In this document: positions 61,014-64,000 of the stretch, piece by piece
Numbering within the stretch: position 1 is the first letter of the stretch
Layout of the letters: every line of letters begins with the position of its first letter
Source of the DNA: Porogramme epimiltina
Lineage: Eukaryota; Basidiomycota; Agaricomycetes; Polyporales; Polyporaceae
DNA length: 64,000 bases
Assembly: GCA_900155495.1 (NCBI GenBank)
Contig: FTLJ01000132.1
Coordinates: 1-64,000, forward strand
Reading direction: 5' to 3'
The notes under the pieces: generated by a model
Databases searched by the model: none
What the model was told of the DNA's origin: nothing
What the model saw: only the letters and a program-made list of their open reading frames with translations
Made by a program: the position numbers and the translations under genes

Positions 61014-63270
61014 ATGTCCGACCTTCCCCAGCTTACTGGCGGCATCTGCGCTCAGCTCAATGACCCTATCAATGACAACACTCCACTCTTTGACTCTCAG
61101 CCCACCCTCCAGCTCCTTTCGTTCAAGAAGGTTGCGCCTACAGGGGGGCCAGGGGGCGCGGTCGACCGCTACCGCGTGATCGTCTCTGACGGTCAACACT
61201 TCCTTCAATCGATGTTAGCCACACAACTCAACCACATTGTCGAAGAAGACATGGTGTCGAAGGGCGCGATTGCTGTAATCGAGAAGTTCACGGTCAATTT
61301 CATCCAGGGCAGACGGTAAGTCGACTTCGACGCGTCCACGATCTGAGTGTGACACTGAAATGTATATCAGCCTTTTAATCCTGCTTGCGTTGCGCATTTT
61401 GGTGAAGACAACTGAGAAGATTGGTTCCCCCACCCCTATCCACGCTGAAGACGACAGTGCAACACCCGCGCCCGCGCCCGCACCGTCGTCGTCCACTGCC
61501 CCGGCTGTTTCTTCTGCGCCTAGTCGACCGACGAAGCAACAAACCCAAGCTACTCGCGGCGGCCGAGCTGCCGCGGTCTATCCTATTGAGAGCCTTAGCC
61601 CCTATCAGAACCATTGGACCATCAAGGCTCGTGTCACCAACAAGTCTGACATTCGCACTTGGTCGAACCAGCGCGGAGAAGGCAAACTTTTCAGCCTTAC
61701 TCTCATGGATGACAGCGGAGAGATCAGGGCTACGGCATTCAATGCTGCGGTAGACGAGTTCTATGAGCGCCTCCAAGAAGGCAAGGTGTATATGATCTCG
61801 AAGGCCAAGGTCAACCTTGCGAAGAGGAAGTTCAACAATGTGAACAACGAATACGAGCTTACGTTTGAACGCAGCACAGAAGTTGAGGAGGTATGCTTCT
61901 CGGCTTCTATTTGCTCAGAAGGTTGACTTACGCCCTTATGTGCCTGCAGTGTCATGACGCGACAGATGTGCCTACTGTTAAATTCAATTTCGTATCCATC
62001 GCGAACCTGCAAGATGTCGCAAAGGATGCGATTTGCGGTCCGTCTATCCCTTCGACATCCTTCATGGTACTTACTAACTTGATTGGCGTATGTAGATGTT
62101 ATTGGTGTTGTCAAAGAAGTTGGTGATGTGTCTACAATCACCTCAAAAGCAACGAGCAAAGTGGTACGTGCATTCTGTGCCTTGACGTCATGACCGCGCT
62201 TACCTTGACGTGCGTTGTAGATCCCGAAGCGAGAGTTGACCATTGTGGATCGCTCTAATTTCTCCGTACGAATGACCTTGTGGGGCAAGCAAGCTGAACA
62301 ATACGAAGCTTCAGACCAGCCTGTCATCGCCTTCAAGGGTATCAAAGTTGGAGACTTCCAAGGTTCATTGTTACCACACGAATCAGTTAGTACCATGCTG
62401 ACTATGTTCAGGTCGCTCGCTGTCTATGATCTCTTCGAGTACCATGGTCGTCAACCCCGATATTCCCGAGGCACACTCCCTTCGAGGTTGGTTCGACGCT
62501 ACAGGTGTCGAACAATCTTTCCAAGCTCACTCAAATGCAATGTCCGGCGGTGGCGGTGTCGCGTTCGACCGCGCCGAAATCCGCAACCTCAACGAAGTGA
62601 AGTCCTCCGAGCTTGGAATGTCAGACAAAACGGAATTCTTCTCGGCCCGTGCAACGATCTCTCACATCAAGGCGGAGAACATTGCTTACCCGGCATGCCC
62701 AACGCAAGGCTGCGGCAAGAAGGTCATCCAGATAGGTGACGTTTGGAGGTGTGAGAAGTGTGACAAATCGTACCCGAAGCCCGAGTATAGGTATGTTAGC
62801 ATATCACGTATGTATGTACAGGCCTTGATAATCCTTCTGCAGGTACATGATCTCCATGGCGGTTACCGATTACTCCGGTCAAGCATGGTTCCAAGGGTTC
62901 AACGACGTCGGCTCAGTGGTGTTTGGGATGACAGCTGATGAGCTTATGGATATTAGGGCAAGTCCAACGTCGATTCTGACGAGTTTAGAATGCACTAACG
63001 GATAAACAGGAGCGCGATGACGCCAAGTTCACTCAGGAGATGGAGAAAGCCACTGGCGTCACCTACAACTTCGCCTGCAGAGCGCGACAAGACACGTACA
63101 ACGTACGCCCCCTGCTTGCCACTGACTATGCTGCAAAAGCGCTGACTCGACACGGTTTATAGGACCAGACCCGTGTGAGGTATGGCGTTTCCCGCATCCT
63201 GCCGCTGAACTACCGGGAGGAGGCCAAGTACTTGGCCAATCTCCTTCTCACGAGCGAGTGGGCGCGGTAG
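61014..63270 (+). CDS. RPA1: Replication protein A large subunit
   Basis: Single-strand DNA binding in replication, repair and recombination. ATG 61014 gives MSDLPQLTGGICAQLND; an in-frame ATG 11 codons earlier (60981, MERDAS) is also possible. N-terminal OB fold: PTLQLLSFKKV, YRVIVSDGQHFLQSMLATQLNHIV and GAIAVIEKFTVNFIQGRR. A Pro/Ala linker leads to DBD-A (YPIESLSPYQNHWTIKARVTNKSDIRTWSNQRGEGKLFSLTLMDDSGEIRATAFN), DBD-B (VPTVKFNFVSIANLQDV, DVIGVVKEVGDVSTITSK, LTIVDRSNFSVRMTLWGKQA) and DBD-C. DBD-C has the C4 zinc motif in YPACPTQGCGKKVIQIGDVWRCEKCDKSYPKPEYRY. The end is LNYREEAKYLANLLLTSEWAR at 63270. Full family domain set, about eight introns. Confidence 0.95.
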
Positions 63271-63656
63271 ATGTATTTTGTGGCCGGTTTGCTATCGTCG
63301 ATCTTGAGTTCCGTCTGTCTGTTTGTCCCAGTGTACTTCTATAGTTCCGCAGTCGCATCACGCAATCGTATACAATATGCCGCAGTCGTCCGAGGTGCCC
63401 GTGTTCGCAGACCATGCGATTGTGAAGAAATGTTCCCAGGTACATTACTCGTAATCCGCCATAAACACAACCGTGGTCATCATTCCGTGCCCCGAGATTA
63501 GTAGGGTATCGTAACTCTACGCATAATTGAGTGGCTATGATATAACAGCAATAATTTCATACAGAGCATAAAGCAGACGTGAGCGTACGAAGCATGAGTC
63601 AGTATCCGTACGTGGGTGTGAGTGGAGTGGGGCCGCCCGAGAACCTGCGCCCAAAA
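63271..63656. other. Intergenic, convergent
   Basis: About 390 bases between the RPA1 stop (+) and the stop of the last minus-strand gene. Nothing seen. Confidence 0.4.
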
Positions 63657-64000
63657 TCAGGGCGGGTCCAGGGGATAATGTAAAACTTTCCGGAAAAGCT
63701 GATAAACCGTGTCGAGAGAGGTGAGCATCGTCTGTAGCGTAATGTTCGCGACATCGGGTAGCCGGATGTCGGGAATAGGAGGAAGCTCGAGCCGCAAAGA
63801 CCACAACGCTGAGAAGGAATGGAAAGGAGTGAGCGCGCCGCCCGCGTCCGGTGCGGCGAGGGCGATAGGGGTGATTGTCGGCAGCGGCCGCGTGTTCTCG
63901 GAGGAAGAGGGCGGGGGAGGCTGCAACGACGCGTCATCATCAGGGGCAGCGGGAGAAGAGGGAGGATGGGCGGCGTCCTGTTGCTGTTGTTGCGGCTCGG
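63657..64000 (-). CDS. Hypothetical protein, C-terminal part only
   Basis: The open frame runs in from the window edge. Gln-rich and Pro/Ser-rich sequence (EPQQQQQ, PPPPSSSENTRPLPTITP) changes to a more ordered end, ALWSLRLELPPIPDIRLPDVANITLQTMLTSLDTVYQLFRKVLHYP, with the stop at 63657. No family recognised. The ordered C-terminus with hydrophobic spacing suggests a real gene whose main part lies outside. Confidence 0.45.
   Translation of the reverse strand, partial: EPQQQQQDAAHPPSSPAAPDDDASLQPPPPSSSENTRPLPTITPIALAAPDAGGALTPFHSFSALWSLRLELPPIPDIRLPDVANITLQTMLTSLDTVYQLFRKVLHYPLDPP

Overview
The window looks like ordinary nuclear DNA of a basidiomycete fungus, most likely an Agaricomycete wood or litter decayer. 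Genes are dense and alternate between strands. Nearly all are cut by many short introns of about 50-60 nt with GT(G/A)NGT donors, and exons are GC- and CpG-rich. The content fits: a GH6 cellobiohydrolase with a fungal CBM1, a White-Collar-2-type photoreceptor partner, a Zn2Cys6 regulator, and a small secreted protein of a type I associate with mushroom-forming fungi. Phylum and lifestyle are inferred from gene content and intron style. I see no prokaryotic, viral or intact transposon sequence.

Layout. 1-1.5 kb: 3' part of an SDR oxidoreductase (+). 2-4.1 kb: inositol-pentakisphosphate 2-kinase (-). 4.4-5.7 kb: WC-2-like PAS/GATA factor (-). 6.1-7.6 kb: Zn2Cys6 factor (-). 8.9-9.9 kb: small secreted protein (+). 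10.4-12.2 kb: isovaleryl-CoA dehydrogenase (+). 12.9-21.5 kb: three tandem Dal5/ACS-type MFS transporters (+), separated by decayed copies of the 3' end of the dehydrogenase gene. 22-22.7 kb: F-box-like gene (+). 23-24.3 kb: arginase (-). 25.3-27.3 kb: class I/II aminotransferase (+). 28-28.6 kb: Apc15/Mnd2-like APC/C subunit (+). 28.8-31.4 kb: Cwf19L1/Drn1-like protein (-). 31.4-33.9 kb: gene-poor. 33.9-35.9 kb: secreted type-B carboxylesterase (+). 36.6-38.1 kb: NUDT19-like Nudix hydrolase (-). 38.4-40.1 kb: UBLCP1 phosphatase (-). 40.5-41.6 kb: COP9 signalosome subunit 8 (-). 41.9-42.8 kb: NECAP (+). 44.2-45.8 kb: Cel6A (+). 46.4-48.4 kb: cysteine desulfurase Nfs1 (-). 48.7-50 kb: SR splicing factor (+). 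50.8-54.2 kb: tubulin cofactor E (-). 54.6-56.4 kb: 3-hydroxyisobutyryl-CoA hydrolase (+). 56.4-59 kb: gene-poor, partly GC-rich. 59-60.5 kb: indoleamine 2,3-dioxygenase (+). 61-63.3 kb: RPA1 (+). 63.7-64 kb: end of an unknown gene (-).

There is no single pathway cluster. Several genes serve amino-acid breakdown (leucine, valine, arginine, tryptophan, an aminotransferase) and two serve extracellular degradation; the rest is housekeeping. The most informative structure is the MFS array: the transporter was copied at DNA level together with the intron-containing tail of the dehydrogenase gene, and the tail copies then decayed. Other points worth attention are two consecutive microexons (20 and 10 nt) in arginase, a GC-AG first intron in only one MFS copy, three zinc knuckles in the Cwf19-like protein each cut by an intron or carrying the same repeat phrase, and two exceptionally long GC-rich introns in the tubulin cofactor E gene. 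Splice junctions were read by eye from the sequence and family motifs, not computed.
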